Origin: CAZELM01 sp964512995
GTDB lineage: Bacteria > CSSED10-310
Direction: 5' to 3'
Length of the DNA: 64,000 bases
Assembly: GCA_964512995.1 (NCBI GenBank)
Contig: CAZELM010000007.1
Span: 76,706 to 140,705, forward strand
How positions within the stretch are numbered: the first letter of the stretch is position 1; each line of letters begins with the position of its first letter. This document shows positions 35,586 through 46,020 of this stretch, piece after piece. The position numbers and the translations under genes are program-made. The notes beneath the pieces were generated by a model. The model ran no database searches. It saw only the letters and a list, made by a program, of their open reading frames with translations, and was not told the origin of the DNA.

Positions 35586-35601
35586 TGGTTCATTTTTTGC
35601 A
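35586..35601 (+). promoter_or_regulatory. weak sigma-54-like -24/-12 promoter
   Basis: TGGTTCA, four T, TTGCA. The GG (35587-35588) and GC (35599-35600) are exactly 12 nt apart, as RpoN requires. The -12 element matches, but the -24 element has TTCA instead of CACG. It lies about 65 nt upstream of the secreted metalloprotease gene. A TATAAT at 35533-35538 is an alternative, with no good -35 at normal spacing. Confidence 0.35.
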
Positions 35602-35666
35602 TTTTTCTAGGGAGCCCTTCAATCTGAATTGAGTGGTAACTTTGTCATAATTAAGGAGATTCAATC

Positions 35667-38600
35667 ATGCAGTATTGCTCTAACCGTCATTATACGATGC
35701 GCTGTCTGTGGTTTGTGATCATGATCATGACTGCCTGGAATCGCATATCGGCCTTCGTTCCGCCAGACGATAACAACCTGGCAAAACTGTTACTGGTTCG
35801 ACCCGATGTGGACATCCTTGTTCAGCCATCGCTTCAATCCATACTTCCCAGCAATGGTGATCCCATTCAAAATCCTGCGTTACAGGAGTTCCTGAGTGAA
35901 AATGGGTACCAATGGGAGATACAATGGGATCTCCGTTCGGATCGCCCCGAAATCATATCCGGAAGTGGTATCCCATTCATCCCCGGCCCCGGGAATAGTT
36001 TAACGCTTGAACAACTCCAATGGAACAATAAACCCGTTTCTCAAATCGATCGGGAACTGATCATCGATATGGCCTATCATTTTATTATGGAACAGAATTC
36101 CCTGTTGAAAGCAAACCCGGATAATCTCCGCGTGAACGAATTGAATACACAGAAATTCGGTGAAAATAATCGTTTATGGTTTATTCATTTCCAGCAATAC
36201 CATGATGGGATTCCAGTCAAAGATTCGGATCTTTTTATTCGAGTGAATGCGGGTAACATCATCCAGTTTGGAACGCACCGGTATTTCCCGGTGCAGCCGG
36301 ATCTGAGTTCCAAGCCAGCCATCCACTCGGATGACGCGCTTGAAATCGCCATTCAACATGCCGAAACAGTCATTCCGGGCGATCTGGATATCATCATGCC
36401 TCCAGAACTGGTATGGATTCAAACATTCACATCCGATGACATCAAAAAACCGGGTGAACCGTTCACAGGCACACCGGGACAAGGTTATTCTCATCGATTA
36501 GTTTGGGAACTGAAGTTTCGAATCGCTCCATATCGCGAAACCTGGTTTGCTACGATTGATGCCCAATCCGGCAACATTCTTTCCTTTTTAGACGATAACA
36601 AATACGAATCCGTTTCCGGTGGTGTCTATCCGGTCACGAACATCGATCCCGAGATTCAACTCCCCTTTCCTTTCACAACAACCTCTCAAGGGGAAGCAAC
36701 ATCCGGAGGGCGATTCAATTATTCAGGGGGATCCGTAACAAGCACATTGAATGGCCGGTATGTTCAGATCAGTGACGATTGCGGTTCAATCAATTTATCC
36801 AGTTCCGGTGACCTGGATTTTGGAATGAGTGGTGGAGACGACTGCACAACCCCCGGATTCGGAGGTTCTGGAAATACCCATTCTGCCCGATCCTGTTTTT
36901 ATCATGTCAATCAGATCATGTTCAAAGGAAGAGGTTATCTGCCTTCAAATACCTGGTTGACGGCAAAACTCCGATCCAATGTCAACATTGATGATGTATG
37001 CAATGCATATTGGGATGGATCATCGATCAATTTTTTCAAGTCAGGAGGAGGTTGTTCCAATACCGGCGAGATTGCATCGGTATTCCTGCATGAATGGGGT
37101 CATGGACTGGATTATAACACCGGAACACCATCCAGCGAGATGGCATCAGCGGAAGCACTTGCGGATTCGATGAGTTTTCTTCAAACCCACATTTCCTGCA
37201 TCGGACATAACTTCCATCCCAGCTATCCCTGTGATTTCGGATGTGACTCCAATTGCACAGGCGTTCGTGATGCAGCGGTTCGGCCATTTGTGCGACCTTC
37301 AAACATACATCAAACTCCGGCCAATTGCGACCGTTGGGAATGCCCTTATTGGGACTACAATGGAATCATGGGATACGAAGGTCATTGTGAGGCATTGATT
37401 TCAGGAGGAGCAATCTGGGATGCCGCGAACAAGCTGGCCGCTGAGTATGGTGCTGCTGGATGGGCGCTGGCAAACCGGATATTTTTTGAAACGATGGGAG
37501 ATGCTGGAGCAGCCTATCAGATCCAGTCGGGTGGAACCTGTAATCCAAATGCAACGATCAATGGATGCGGGAGTCGCAATTGGTATACTGTCTGGCTGGC
37601 TGCAGATGATGACAATGGCAATTTATCCGATGGGACCCCCAATGGATGTCTGATTTGGGATGCGTTCAATGACCATGGGATCGCTTGTGGCAATCGACCG
37701 GTCTGTTATACGGCTTGCGGCGACCTGGATGCTCCGGTCCTGGCAGTCGCCGGCGGGAATAACTCCGCAACCCTGATATGGCCCTCGGTTCCAGGCGCTC
37801 AATCATATATCATTTACCGAAATACACTCGGCTGTGATTTCGAGATGAATATCATTGGTCAGACTTCAGAAACCCAATATACAGACGCTTCCGTCGCAAA
37901 TGATTTTACTTATTATTATGCTGTTCAGGCGACGGGATTGAATGATGCCTGCCGATCCAATTTTTCCAATTGTATGAGTATCGAGATAACCGGGTGCATC
38001 AATCCCCCGCTCGCGGAAGCAGGACCGAATCAATCCGCCTGCCCCGGCGATGCAGTGCCGTTAGGGGGAACTCCGACAGGTTCCGGCGGACAGCCTCCTT
38101 TTCAATACATCTGGACACCGGGTGATTATCGTGATGCCAATCCTGTCGTATATCCCGAATTAACGACTGTATATACGGTTATGGTGATCGATGCGATCGG
38201 TTGTATTGGAGTGGACACAGTCACTGTCACGGTCGATGCGCCACCGGTCGATGCAGGAGCTGACCAAATCCTCTGTTCCGGTTATTGTGTTCAGATCGGT
38301 TCTTCACCGGTTCCAGGTTATTCCTATTCCTGGACTCCCCAAACCGGGTTGGATGATCCCTATCGATCGAATCCGATGGCGTGTGTGAGTGAAAACATAA
38401 CTTATACCCTCGTTGTCACCGCTCCCGGATATCAGTGTCATGGAAGAGACAGGGTGACGCTTCATGTGGATTCACCCGTTCTGGAATATATCGACAATCA
38501 GATCATCAGTGATTCAGGAGATGCAGATGGGGCTTGGGAGTCCGGCGAACGTGTGGAGATTCAAATAATGATCAGCAATGCATCTGATCTGACTGCGTAT

Positions 38601-40199
38601 GATGTCATTGGACAACTATACCCGTTGGAAGATCTCATTTATCCTGTTTCAGAGTCGGTATCTTTCGGAGATGTTACTCCTGGAGAATCCGCAACAGCGA
38701 TTTTTGAAGCTATCCTCGATTCCAGCCATCCATGTCCGGGGACGGCTTCATTTGATATTGTGTTGGACGCTTGTGGCCATTTTCTGGATACTAGACCATT
38801 CACGATCACATTGGGGCGGCCTGGGGGTTTAGTAACGGTCTACTCAAACGGATTTGAAGGTTCAACCGATGAAGAATGGACGCATTTCGAAATCCAGACA
38901 CAGGACGACTGGCAACATGGCTCGCAGTACGGAACCAGCCAGTATGATCCCGAGGCAGCTTATGAGGGAAGCAGGTTATGGGGCAATGATTTAGGGGAAG
39001 ATGGGTGGAACGGCGATTATAAATCCAATGTTAATAATTATCTCTTGTCCCCGGTATTCAATTGCTCCGACCTGACAGGCGTCCGAATTCGTTTCATGCG
39101 ATGGCTGACAGTTGAAGAGGCGATGTATGATCAGGCAACGATCTATGTCAATGGGCATCAGATATGGCAGAATGAATACACCGGTCATCATATCGATACT
39201 GCGTGGACACAAGTGGAATATGACATATCTGCTTATGCCGACAATAATCCAAATGTTCAGATCAAGTTCGAGATTGTTTCGGATGGTGGGCTCGAGTTTG
39301 GCGGATGGAATATCGATGCTTTCGAACTGCTCGCTCAATCACCGGCTGAATGCGATCCATTTGGTTGCGATTCACCACTTGCTGACGCGGGAGCGGATCG
39401 AATCATTGCTCCCGGTTCTGCCGTTCAACTCGACGCATCCGGTTCAACTATGAATGGATGCGTATCCGGTATTGAATACCGATGGAGAGGCGGGGATCTG
39501 GGAGCAGGTGAATGGCGTTGGGAGCCGGCTGTCATCGTATTCCCGGAGGAATCAACGACGTTCTCAGTGGATATCCGCTGCTCGGGCAGTTTGAGCGATG
39601 ATCACTGCGAAAGCACGGATACGGTGAGTGTTTACATCAGCGGAGAACCAACGCCGACTGCTCCACCGCCTACAGCAACAATGCCTGCACCCACCGCGAC
39701 GCCTCCGCCCCGAACATATACTCCAACCCCGCAACCCACCTCTACTCCGTCGCCCACGCCAACAAATACTCCTACGAATCCAACATCCACTCCGACGATT
39801 GCCATATCCAGTACACCCACATTCACGCCTACGCCAACTCCCACAGAAGGAGATTATCCGATTTTCGTAAACCTGCTGATGCCGATAACATCACTGACAA
39901 CCGGTGATCAATTTGTGTTGTCAACATTGACGCAGAATAATCGATCCCCAATCGCTGTCGATGAATATCTGGCACTGGAAGTGTATGGGAATTACTGGTT
40001 TTATCCAAACTGGACATCCAGTCTCGATTATGTTTCCCGTTCGATTGAAACCGGTATCATCACTGATACGATATTCAATTTTGTCTGGCCTCAGGTTGGA
40101 AGCTCAGCCGGCGGGTTGCATTTCTATTATCTCCTGACTGAGCCAGGTAGTTACCAATTGCTGAGTAATATCGGGATGATCGAGTTTGGTTATTATTGA
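35667..40199 (+). CDS. large secreted gluzincin metalloprotease with C-terminal beta domains
   Basis: A 1510-aa exported zinc protease. A hydrophobic signal segment lies near residues 12-30. A propeptide-like region (about 90-310) has FTP/PepSY-type pieces such as LWFIHFQQYHDGIPVKDSDL and WELKFRIAPYRETWFATID. The catalytic motif is HEWGH (475-479), with E496 and D500 in SAEALADS giving the gluzincin HExxH...ExxxD pattern of M4/M36-like enzymes. Downstream come fibronectin-like (about 690-775) and PKD-like (780-930) modules, a jelly-roll segment, a Thr/Pro-rich linker (about 1325-1395), and a terminal beta domain. Probably a degradative exoenzyme or surface protease. AAGGAG precedes the ATG. 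It may be driven by a weak sigma-54-like promoter at 35586. Confidence 0.85.
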   Translation: MQYCSNRHYTMRCLWFVIMIMTAWNRISAFVPPDDNNLAKLLLVRPDVDILVQPSLQSILPSNGDPIQNPALQEFLSENGYQWEIQWDLRSDRPEIISGSGIPFIPGPGNSLTLEQLQWNNKPVSQIDRELIIDMAYHFIMEQNSLLKANPDNLRVNELNTQKFGENNRLWFIHFQQYHDGIPVKDSDLFIRVNAGNIIQFGTHRYFPVQPDLSSKPAIHSDDALEIAIQHAETVIPGDLDIIMPPELVWIQTFTSDDIKKPGEPFTGTPGQGYSHRLVWELKFRIAPYRETWFATIDAQSGNILSFLDDNKYESVSGGVYPVTNIDPEIQLPFPFTTTSQGEATSGGRFNYSGGSVTSTLNGRYVQISDDCGSINLSSSGDLDFGMSGGDDCTTPGFGGSGNTHSARSCFYHVNQIMFKGRGYLPSNTWLTAKLRSNVNIDDVCNAYWDGSSINFFKSGGGCSNTGEIASVFLHEWGHGLDYNTGTPSSEMASAEALADSMSFLQTHISCIGHNFHPSYPCDFGCDSNCTGVRDAAVRPFVRPSNIHQTPANCDRWECPYWDYNGIMGYEGHCEALISGGAIWDAANKLAAEYGAAGWALANRIFFETMGDAGAAYQIQSGGTCNPNATINGCGSRNWYTVWLAADDDNGNLSDGTPNGCLIWDAFNDHGIACGNRPVCYTACGDLDAPVLAVAGGNNSATLIWPSVPGAQSYIIYRNTLGCDFEMNIIGQTSETQYTDASVANDFTYYYAVQATGLNDACRSNFSNCMSIEITGCINPPLAEAGPNQSACPGDAVPLGGTPTGSGGQPPFQYIWTPGDYRDANPVVYPELTTVYTVMVIDAIGCIGVDTVTVTVDAPPVDAGADQILCSGYCVQIGSSPVPGYSYSWTPQTGLDDPYRSNPMACVSENITYTLVVTAPGYQCHGRDRVTLHVDSPVLEYIDNQIISDSGDADGAWESGERVEIQIMISNASDLTAYDVIGQLYPLEDLIYPVSESVSFGDVTPGESATAIFEAILDSSHPCPGTASFDIVLDACGHFLDTRPFTITLGRPGGLVTVYSNGFEGSTDEEWTHFEIQTQDDWQHGSQYGTSQYDPEAAYEGSRLWGNDLGEDGWNGDYKSNVNNYLLSPVFNCSDLTGVRIRFMRWLTVEEAMYDQATIYVNGHQIWQNEYTGHHIDTAWTQVEYDISAYADNNPNVQIKFEIVSDGGLEFGGWNIDAFELLAQSPAECDPFGCDSPLADAGADRIIAPGSAVQLDASGSTMNGCVSGIEYRWRGGDLGAGEWRWEPAVIVFPEESTTFSVDIRCSGSLSDDHCESTDTVSVYISGEPTPTAPPPTATMPAPTATPPPRTYTPTPQPTSTPSPTPTNTPTNPTSTPTIAISSTPTFTPTPTPTEGDYPIFVNLLMPITSLTTGDQFVLSTLTQNNRSPIAVDEYLALEVYGNYWFYPNWTSSLDYVSRSIETGIITDTIFNFVWPQVGSSAGGLHFYYLLTEPGSYQLLSNIGMIEFGYY

Positions 40200-40215
40200 T
40201 TCTGAGTGAGAAAAG

Positions 40216-40249
40216 CAGTGGCAGGAATCCCTTGCCACTGTTTTTTTTT
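40216..40249 (+). terminator. Rho-independent terminator of the metalloprotease gene
   Basis: CAGTGGCA (40216-40223) pairs with TGCCACTG (40233-40240), followed by nine T (40241-40249). It is a textbook intrinsic terminator 16 nt after the stop codon. Confidence 0.9.
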
Positions 40250-40749
40250 ATTCATTATTTTTATTTCCGATGTACATCAGGTTCAGTGCGTAAGAATTCC
40301 TCCAATACGATGCAACCATTTTATCTCCAGATTATCGATACCAACCGTTAATCCCATCGCTTGATATGAAAGGGGAACTACGGTTGGCATAGGATTGCTG
40401 CGAGGTAAAGGTCTGAACCGCTGATTACGCGGATGAAGCGGATGTCGCTGATGGCGGTGTGCCGTTGCAGTGCGGATAGCATGGCACCATGGAAAAACAG
40501 TTATAAAATTGTCTAGGCAATATTTTTGTGATACACTTAAATCTGAACAATTGGGCATGTTTAAGAATCAGTATCTCTGAGAGTGTGAGTATTTAATTTT
40601 CTGGATGATTAGGTGAATTCATCTGAATCGGGATGCTTGGATAAGGTGATCACAAACTCAGCATCAGACACCATGGTATCGTTGTTCACTCAACAATTAA
40701 CATGTTCTGAAACTTCGTTGCATATTTATATGATGGAAGAGTGATGGAT
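40250..40749. other. 500-nt intergenic region with an inverted repeat and repeat-like stretch
   Basis: There is no credible gene. CCAACCGT (40341-40348) and ACGGTTGG (40380-40387) form a perfect 8-bp inverted repeat around 31 nt. Just after it, a GCGGATG-type short repeated stretch (about 40425-40455) looks like the remnant of a dispersed repeat. The right end holds GGAAGAG (40735-40741), the ribosome site of the histidine kinase gene. Confidence 0.5.
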
Positions 40750-43659
40750 ATGAAAAAAACGAATACTCCCAGAAATAACCAACCGGACAATATCAAACGT
40801 CCGAAAACGGATTTGGTTTCAATGAATGACAACACTTCCACGATTCATACTCTCAGACGACGTTTAAACTCCCTGTATGAAGCTGAGAATTACCTCGAAT
40901 CCGCGGTTGTTTCCTGTGAGCAGCTTCTGTCCCAGATTCTTCATCACATTCTTTCCAGTCTGGATCATCCGGAGTCAGCAGAAGGGCGTTTGATCTGTAA
41001 TCCGTATCTGTTTCAAAGCTCGGGCTGGTCTGATGATCATCATGAGGTTTTGAGTGTTCCTTTTCGAATTCTGGAGTGCCAGGGCGGACACTTGGACCTT
41101 TACTATCGGCGTGAAAATGACAAGGGTCCTGTTTTCGAATTCAGTGAAGATGAAAAAGAATTCATCCGTTATTCCATCCTGCGTTTATCGAGACAAATGG
41201 ATCAACAGTTCCTGGTAAAGACATTATGGGAAAAGGAAGAGGAAGCTCGGGCGTTGATGCATATTCCCCCGGATTGCACATTTGTCACCAATGCTGATGG
41301 GATTATCATTGATCTGAATAAACCAGCAGCGATGCGGATGGGAAAAGAAATTCATGAAATCATTGGAACCCATATGTTTGCCCCCCTTCCTCCTGAGGTA
41401 TTGGAAAATAGAAGGAAATATGTTGAACTGGCTAAAACAAAAAAAGAACCCGTTCGATTTCAGGATAAGCGGAATGATCGATATTTCGACTCAATCGTTT
41501 ATCCGGTATTGAGTAAAAATGGTGACATTTTACGTCTGATCATTTTATCCCGGGAAATCACTGAACACAAGAAGATACAGATAGAACTGGAGCGTCAGAT
41601 CAGTATCTCCAAAATGATTGGGATGATCTCTTTCCGGCTTCTGAACAGCCGGATCGATCATTTCCAGGAACAACTCCAGGATCTTCTGGGACACATCGGC
41701 ACATTCATCGAGGCAGACCGATGCTGGTTATACATACAGAAAGTGGATTATCCATATCCGTACATCGAATGGTGCTCCGCAACAACACCCGTCACAGAAA
41801 TGAATCAGGTGCAATTTGATCTCGCTGATTGCCCGAAATCTCTGGAGTTGTTTATACAAGGTCAGGCGGTCAGCATTCCGGATGTGGATTTCCCTGCTGC
41901 CGGTTTTGATATCGATTGTCACACACTGGCAGCCTATGGAATCAAATCGGCACTCGCTGTTCCTGTTATCTATTCAGGGACATTACTCGGTATCCTGGGT
42001 TGTCACTCGATTTCAAGGAAGATCATATGGCGAGATGACATCATTCATTTAATGAAAATCGCGGGAGACGCTATCGCAAATGCCGTTCAACACCAACTGG
42101 AAGAAACAGCGACCCGCATCAATGAGCAAAAATACCGAAACGTTGTAGAGAATTCTTCGGATGGAATATGCATCGTTCAGAATTTCAAACTCAAGTTTTC
42201 AAATGAACAACTTCTCAAATTATCAGGCTATAGCACAGATGAAGTATTGGAAAAAGAATTCATTCCATTTATCCATCCTGATTCGCTTAACGAAGTCATC
42301 TCGCGGCATACGCTTTTCACCAATAACAAGATCGATTCTTATCGATATGAGGTTGCTCTAACACATAAGGATGGTCATCGGATTGAAGTTGAACTGAGTG
42401 TCAGTCCAACCCAGTATAATGGTAGTCGAGCGGCATTGATATTCGTCCGCGATTTTACAGATAAAAAACGCCTGGAGCAGGAACTATTAAAATCTGAAAA
42501 GCTGAAAACAATGAGCATTTTGGCTGGAAGTATTGCCCATAATCTGAACAACCAGCTCATGCCGGTTACCATTGACCTCTCCGAAATCCTGGACAAAATG
42601 CAGCGCGATGATCCGATTTACCGGATGATCAAAAAAGTGGATACTTCGATGCGATCCGCACTAAGGCATCTCAGAAGCATCTTATTATTTTCGAAGGAAA
42701 CAAAACCATCATTTGAATTATGCAATCCGATCGATATCATATACAGTGCTGTTTACCCGGCAATCAAAGGCTATGATGTCAATCTCATATTTCATATTTC
42801 GCCTGATCTTCGAAAAGTGAATGTCGATATCAATCTGATACAGGACGTGATCCATAATATCGTATTGAATGCGGTACAATCCCTGAAGCTTGGAGGTACG
42901 GTGAGTGTTTCAGCCGAAAATGTGTATCTGACCCATCCGGATGACCAAACCAAATCGACGGGTTATTATGTAAAAATCACGATTGCTGACAATGGTGTTG
43001 GTATTTCATCGGACGATTTACCGCATGTTTTCGATCCATTTTTTTCAACGAAAACAACAGGCACTGGAATAGGACTTCCATTTTGCCGATTAATACTCAA
43101 TGAACATCATGGATACATATCCATTGAATCCCAGGCTGGCATCGGCACAACGGTCTATATCTTTCTCCCTGTTGCATTCAATGGAGACCCCTCACCAGAA
43201 ACAATGATCAGGTATGAGGAAAGAAAGGAGAAACTAGTGGACCAATCCATCCAATCATCAACTCCGATAACGAATGCCAGAATTCTGCTTCTGGAAGATG
43301 ACCCATTCATCCTTGAAAGTTTAACCATGATGCTTGAGGAACTGAGCTACTCAGTGACTGGAGTGGCCACTGCTGAGGAAGCTCTGAGAAGCTGTCAGAT
43401 GGCCTTGACCTCCGGGAAGCCCTATGATCTGGTCATCATCGATGACCAGATCGATGGAAAGCACCTAGGATTATCGATTTTTGAGAATATGAGACAAATG
43501 AGTCCAGATATAAAAGCGGTCATTACTTCCGGAGATCCATCAGAAGATCTTATGGTCAACTACCGATCATACGGTTTTGCCGGCCGACTCGCCAAACCAT
43601 ATGGATTAGATGTTCTTCAAAAAACAATCTGTCATATTCTGAATATCAATCAATCATAG
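40750..43659 (+). CDS. hybrid sensor histidine kinase (PAS-GAF-PAS, HATPase, receiver)
   Basis: A 969-aa cytoplasmic signalling protein. Domains in order: uncharacterised N-terminal sensor region (1-160), PAS (about 165-285), GAF (about 305-450), PAS (about 460-580), HisKA, ATPase and receiver. In HisKA, His597 lies in AGSIAHNLNNQL. ATPase boxes are IHNIVLNAVQSL, IADNGVGIS and TGTGIGLPFCRLIL. The receiver has LLLEDDP and Asp898 in LVIIDDQ, with LAKPY near the end. The residue after His597 is Asn rather than the usual Glu/Asp, an oddity that may affect autophosphorylation. GGAAGAG lies 8 nt before ATG 40750. There are no membrane helices, so it senses an internal signal. No separate response regulator is adjacent. 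Confidence 0.93.
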   Translation: MKKTNTPRNNQPDNIKRPKTDLVSMNDNTSTIHTLRRRLNSLYEAENYLESAVVSCEQLLSQILHHILSSLDHPESAEGRLICNPYLFQSSGWSDDHHEVLSVPFRILECQGGHLDLYYRRENDKGPVFEFSEDEKEFIRYSILRLSRQMDQQFLVKTLWEKEEEARALMHIPPDCTFVTNADGIIIDLNKPAAMRMGKEIHEIIGTHMFAPLPPEVLENRRKYVELAKTKKEPVRFQDKRNDRYFDSIVYPVLSKNGDILRLIILSREITEHKKIQIELERQISISKMIGMISFRLLNSRIDHFQEQLQDLLGHIGTFIEADRCWLYIQKVDYPYPYIEWCSATTPVTEMNQVQFDLADCPKSLELFIQGQAVSIPDVDFPAAGFDIDCHTLAAYGIKSALAVPVIYSGTLLGILGCHSISRKIIWRDDIIHLMKIAGDAIANAVQHQLEETATRINEQKYRNVVENSSDGICIVQNFKLKFSNEQLLKLSGYSTDEVLEKEFIPFIHPDSLNEVISRHTLFTNNKIDSYRYEVALTHKDGHRIEVELSVSPTQYNGSRAALIFVRDFTDKKRLEQELLKSEKLKTMSILAGSIAHNLNNQLMPVTIDLSEILDKMQRDDPIYRMIKKVDTSMRSALRHLRSILLFSKETKPSFELCNPIDIIYSAVYPAIKGYDVNLIFHISPDLRKVNVDINLIQDVIHNIVLNAVQSLKLGGTVSVSAENVYLTHPDDQTKSTGYYVKITIADNGVGISSDDLPHVFDPFFSTKTTGTGIGLPFCRLILNEHHGYISIESQAGIGTTVYIFLPVAFNGDPSPETMIRYEERKEKLVDQSIQSSTPITNARILLLEDDPFILESLTMMLEELSYSVTGVATAEEALRSCQMALTSGKPYDLVIIDDQIDGKHLGLSIFENMRQMSPDIKAVITSGDPSEDLMVNYRSYGFAGRLAKPYGLDVLQKTICHILNINQS

Positions 43660-43690
43660 AAACCAGATTTTTGAATAGCATTATCAATTT

Positions 43691-45178
43691 CTAGTATTCC
43701 GATTTCCGGATTGAGCTAAATATCTTGCTTTTTATCGCTCGTTTAAGACTTCTGAGAAGTATACGGACTCGTTTTTCCCATATACTATCAAATAATCGGA
43801 ATCCGAGTTGACACCATAACGATTTTCGATGATCCAGAAAAAACAATACGATGGAAGAAGGCGTATTATGTGTCATCCAGGTCAGGCGATTCATCATGCT
43901 TGGCTGGTATTTTATATAATCCTTTCCCTCTGCCGCCAGATCGGACGGGACTGCTTTTCCGCTTGAGATCACCTGTTCATACAGCATGGTTCCGGGATAC
44001 AGCGTCAATGAAAAGAGATCGATAAGGAAAGGTTTTTTCAGTGATGCGAGGACGCGTATCGTTTCTGCCTGCTCCTCTTCCGATTGAAACGGATTATCTA
44101 CGATCACATCATAGGTTCGTGCGTGAATCCGGTCTTTGAACTGGTCCAAAACTCTTGTCGCGTCTATAAATTCTGACACCGGTTCCGGTCGATTAAAAAT
44201 CTGTCTCGACACACGCTCCGATCCGGACTGTAATCCCATCTGTATCCCTATCAAGCCGGCATTCAGCAGTTTTTCAATGCGGTCTCTCGATACAGTTTTG
44301 GGATGTACCAGAACACCGAATGTTTTTCCTGTCTTGCGGAACCGATCACAGAATTCCTCAATCCATCCCTTTGGCTTGAAAAAAAATGAATCATCCATAA
44401 TTGCAAAGGTCTGTATAAACGGATATCGGGTTATCAACCCTTCGATCTCCAGCATAAAATGATCGACCGTTCGAAAACGCATCGTGAGTTTATGTCCGAG
44501 CAGCCGCTTCAGAGCAGAATTACAGCAATATGTGCAGTCATAAGGACAGCCTCTGGACGAAATCACGAAATGACGTCTGAGACTCCAGGGGTATTCCTGT
44601 TTTAGAATGGCAGCAGTCAGAGGTGTTATCTGTCCATTTTCGAGATGCCAATGGAAATCGAAATTAAAATCGGGTGAAGCCAGCGAATTAAGATCGTCGA
44701 TCAGAATTCGGGAAGTTTTGACTGTAGCCGTTCCCTCCCGATACCAAAGATTTTGAACACCTTTGAGTGTCTCCCCTGCCGCCAGCCGACGACCGCACTC
44801 GACAATCGTCTCCTCGCCTTCTCCCACACAGACAAAGTCAGCGTATTGGAGGCATTTTTCTGGTTCTATGATGGAATGAACACCTCCCCAGACGACCGGA
44901 ATGGTCATTTTGGATTTTACGCATTGTGTTAGTTTCACGGCGCGATCGAAATGAACCGACATCACTCCAATGCCGACCATATCGAATTCATGAATCTGAA
45001 TCCACTCAGCCACTCGAACGAACTCCCAATCCTGGATCGGATCGTGGGGTTCACGAAACAACCACAGAACATGGCACCTGATGCCAGCTCTGCGACATGA
45101 TGCCTCGAGATATCGGACTCCGAAATCAATAAAATTATTCTGAAGTGAGATGATTACAATGGAAGGATTAGAAATCAT
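43691..45178 (-). CDS. B12-binding-like radical SAM protein
   Basis: A 495-aa protein with an N-terminal Rossmann-like domain (about 1-140; IVWVG-type VVWGGVHSIIEPEKCLQ and VCVGEGEET) and a radical SAM core. The iron-sulfur motif is SSRGCPYDCTYCCNS, with Cys in CxxxCxxC. AIMDDSFF and GLQSGSERV follow, then VIVDNPFQSEEE. The tail is basic (RVRILLRSLKRAIKSK). The open frame runs further upstream to 45301, but Met at 45178 matches where homologues start; Met at 45202 is an alternative. It ends close to the convergent kinase gene and is divergent from the DUF4197 gene. The substrate is unknown. Confidence 0.85.
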   Translation of the reverse strand: MISNPSIVIISLQNNFIDFGVRYLEASCRRAGIRCHVLWLFREPHDPIQDWEFVRVAEWIQIHEFDMVGIGVMSVHFDRAVKLTQCVKSKMTIPVVWGGVHSIIEPEKCLQYADFVCVGEGEETIVECGRRLAAGETLKGVQNLWYREGTATVKTSRILIDDLNSLASPDFNFDFHWHLENGQITPLTAAILKQEYPWSLRRHFVISSRGCPYDCTYCCNSALKRLLGHKLTMRFRTVDHFMLEIEGLITRYPFIQTFAIMDDSFFFKPKGWIEEFCDRFRKTGKTFGVLVHPKTVSRDRIEKLLNAGLIGIQMGLQSGSERVSRQIFNRPEPVSEFIDATRVLDQFKDRIHARTYDVIVDNPFQSEEEQAETIRVLASLKKPFLIDLFSLTLYPGTMLYEQVISSGKAVPSDLAAEGKDYIKYQPSMMNRLTWMTHNTPSSIVLFFLDHRKSLWCQLGFRLFDSIWEKRVRILLRSLKRAIKSKIFSSIRKSEY

Positions 45179-45306
45179 GAGGTCATCATAACAGAAAGCC
45201 ATTTCGATAACAACGCCTCTTGAGAATTCCGATGATTCTTCTTGAATACAGCATCTGGTTTCGCTACATTTCCAGCCAACAGCTTTTGGAAAAAGGAGCA
45301 TCGTCC

Positions 45307-46014
45307 ATGCACCGTATCAAGATTATCATCATCGTGTTACTGGGATTTTTCATATCGAACAGCCCCGTTCGTTGTGGCTTTGGTGACGTTTTTCAAGACC
45401 TGTTCGATTCCATGGAAGGCAAACAAATCTCAGATTCCATGGCCATTGAAGGGATTCAGGAAACGTGGAAGCTGAGTATTCAGAAGAGCATTGAACTGCT
45501 ATCACGGGAAAATGCATTTTTTGATGATCCGCGTATTCGAATCAACGCTCCCGACCACATTACCAACCACCACTCCAGACATAACCATGATCTCGATGAT
45601 AACCTGGATATCCTGATCTTGAAGATGAATCGGGTTGCGGATTATGCGGTCATGGAAACGAAACCGATCTTACTCTCCATCATCCCCGATATCCCGATCA
45701 TCAATCCCCAATCCATCATTCATGGCCAGGATGATTCTGCGTCGATCTATCTGAAATACAATATCCGTGTTCGGTTTCAAGACGCACTAAAGCCGATCAT
45801 TCACGCATCCATGACTGATCTGGATATAACAAGACACTATAAGGTGCTCACCTCACACCTTGATCGGGTCCCTGAGTTTTCTCTGGAGACCTATCTCATC
45901 GATACATTCATCGACGGACTGTTTCTGGTGATCGCACGCGAAGAAAAATCGATCCGGAATCGCCCGGAATCTTCTGATTCACCATTGCTGCCTGTGGTTT
46001 GGAATCACCCCTGA
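45307..46014 (+). CDS. DUF4197-family exported protein
   Basis: A 235-aa protein with an N-terminal signal peptide (RIKIIIIVLLGFFISN) and a DUF4197 body. Recognisable blocks are NRVADYAVMETKPILL, DDSASIYLKYN, FQDALKPIIHASM and IDGLFLVIAREEKSIRNRP. The function of the family is unknown; members are usually periplasmic. ATG 45307 is preferred because AAGGAG (45293-45298) lies 8 nt upstream and it starts the signal peptide. An upstream in-frame ATG at 45220 would extend into the divergent gene's control region. It ends 6 nt before the convergent dockerin-type gene. Confidence 0.85.
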   Translation: MHRIKIIIIVLLGFFISNSPVRCGFGDVFQDLFDSMEGKQISDSMAIEGIQETWKLSIQKSIELLSRENAFFDDPRIRINAPDHITNHHSRHNHDLDDNLDILILKMNRVADYAVMETKPILLSIIPDIPIINPQSIIHGQDDSASIYLKYNIRVRFQDALKPIIHASMTDLDITRHYKVLTSHLDRVPEFSLETYLIDTFIDGLFLVIAREEKSIRNRPESSDSPLLPVVWNHP

Positions 46015-46020
46015 ATGGCA

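Noticed and set aside
39632..39844. Antisense reading frame with Gly/Val repeats
   Set aside because: It is the mirror of the Thr/Pro-rich linker in the metalloprotease gene and has no start context.
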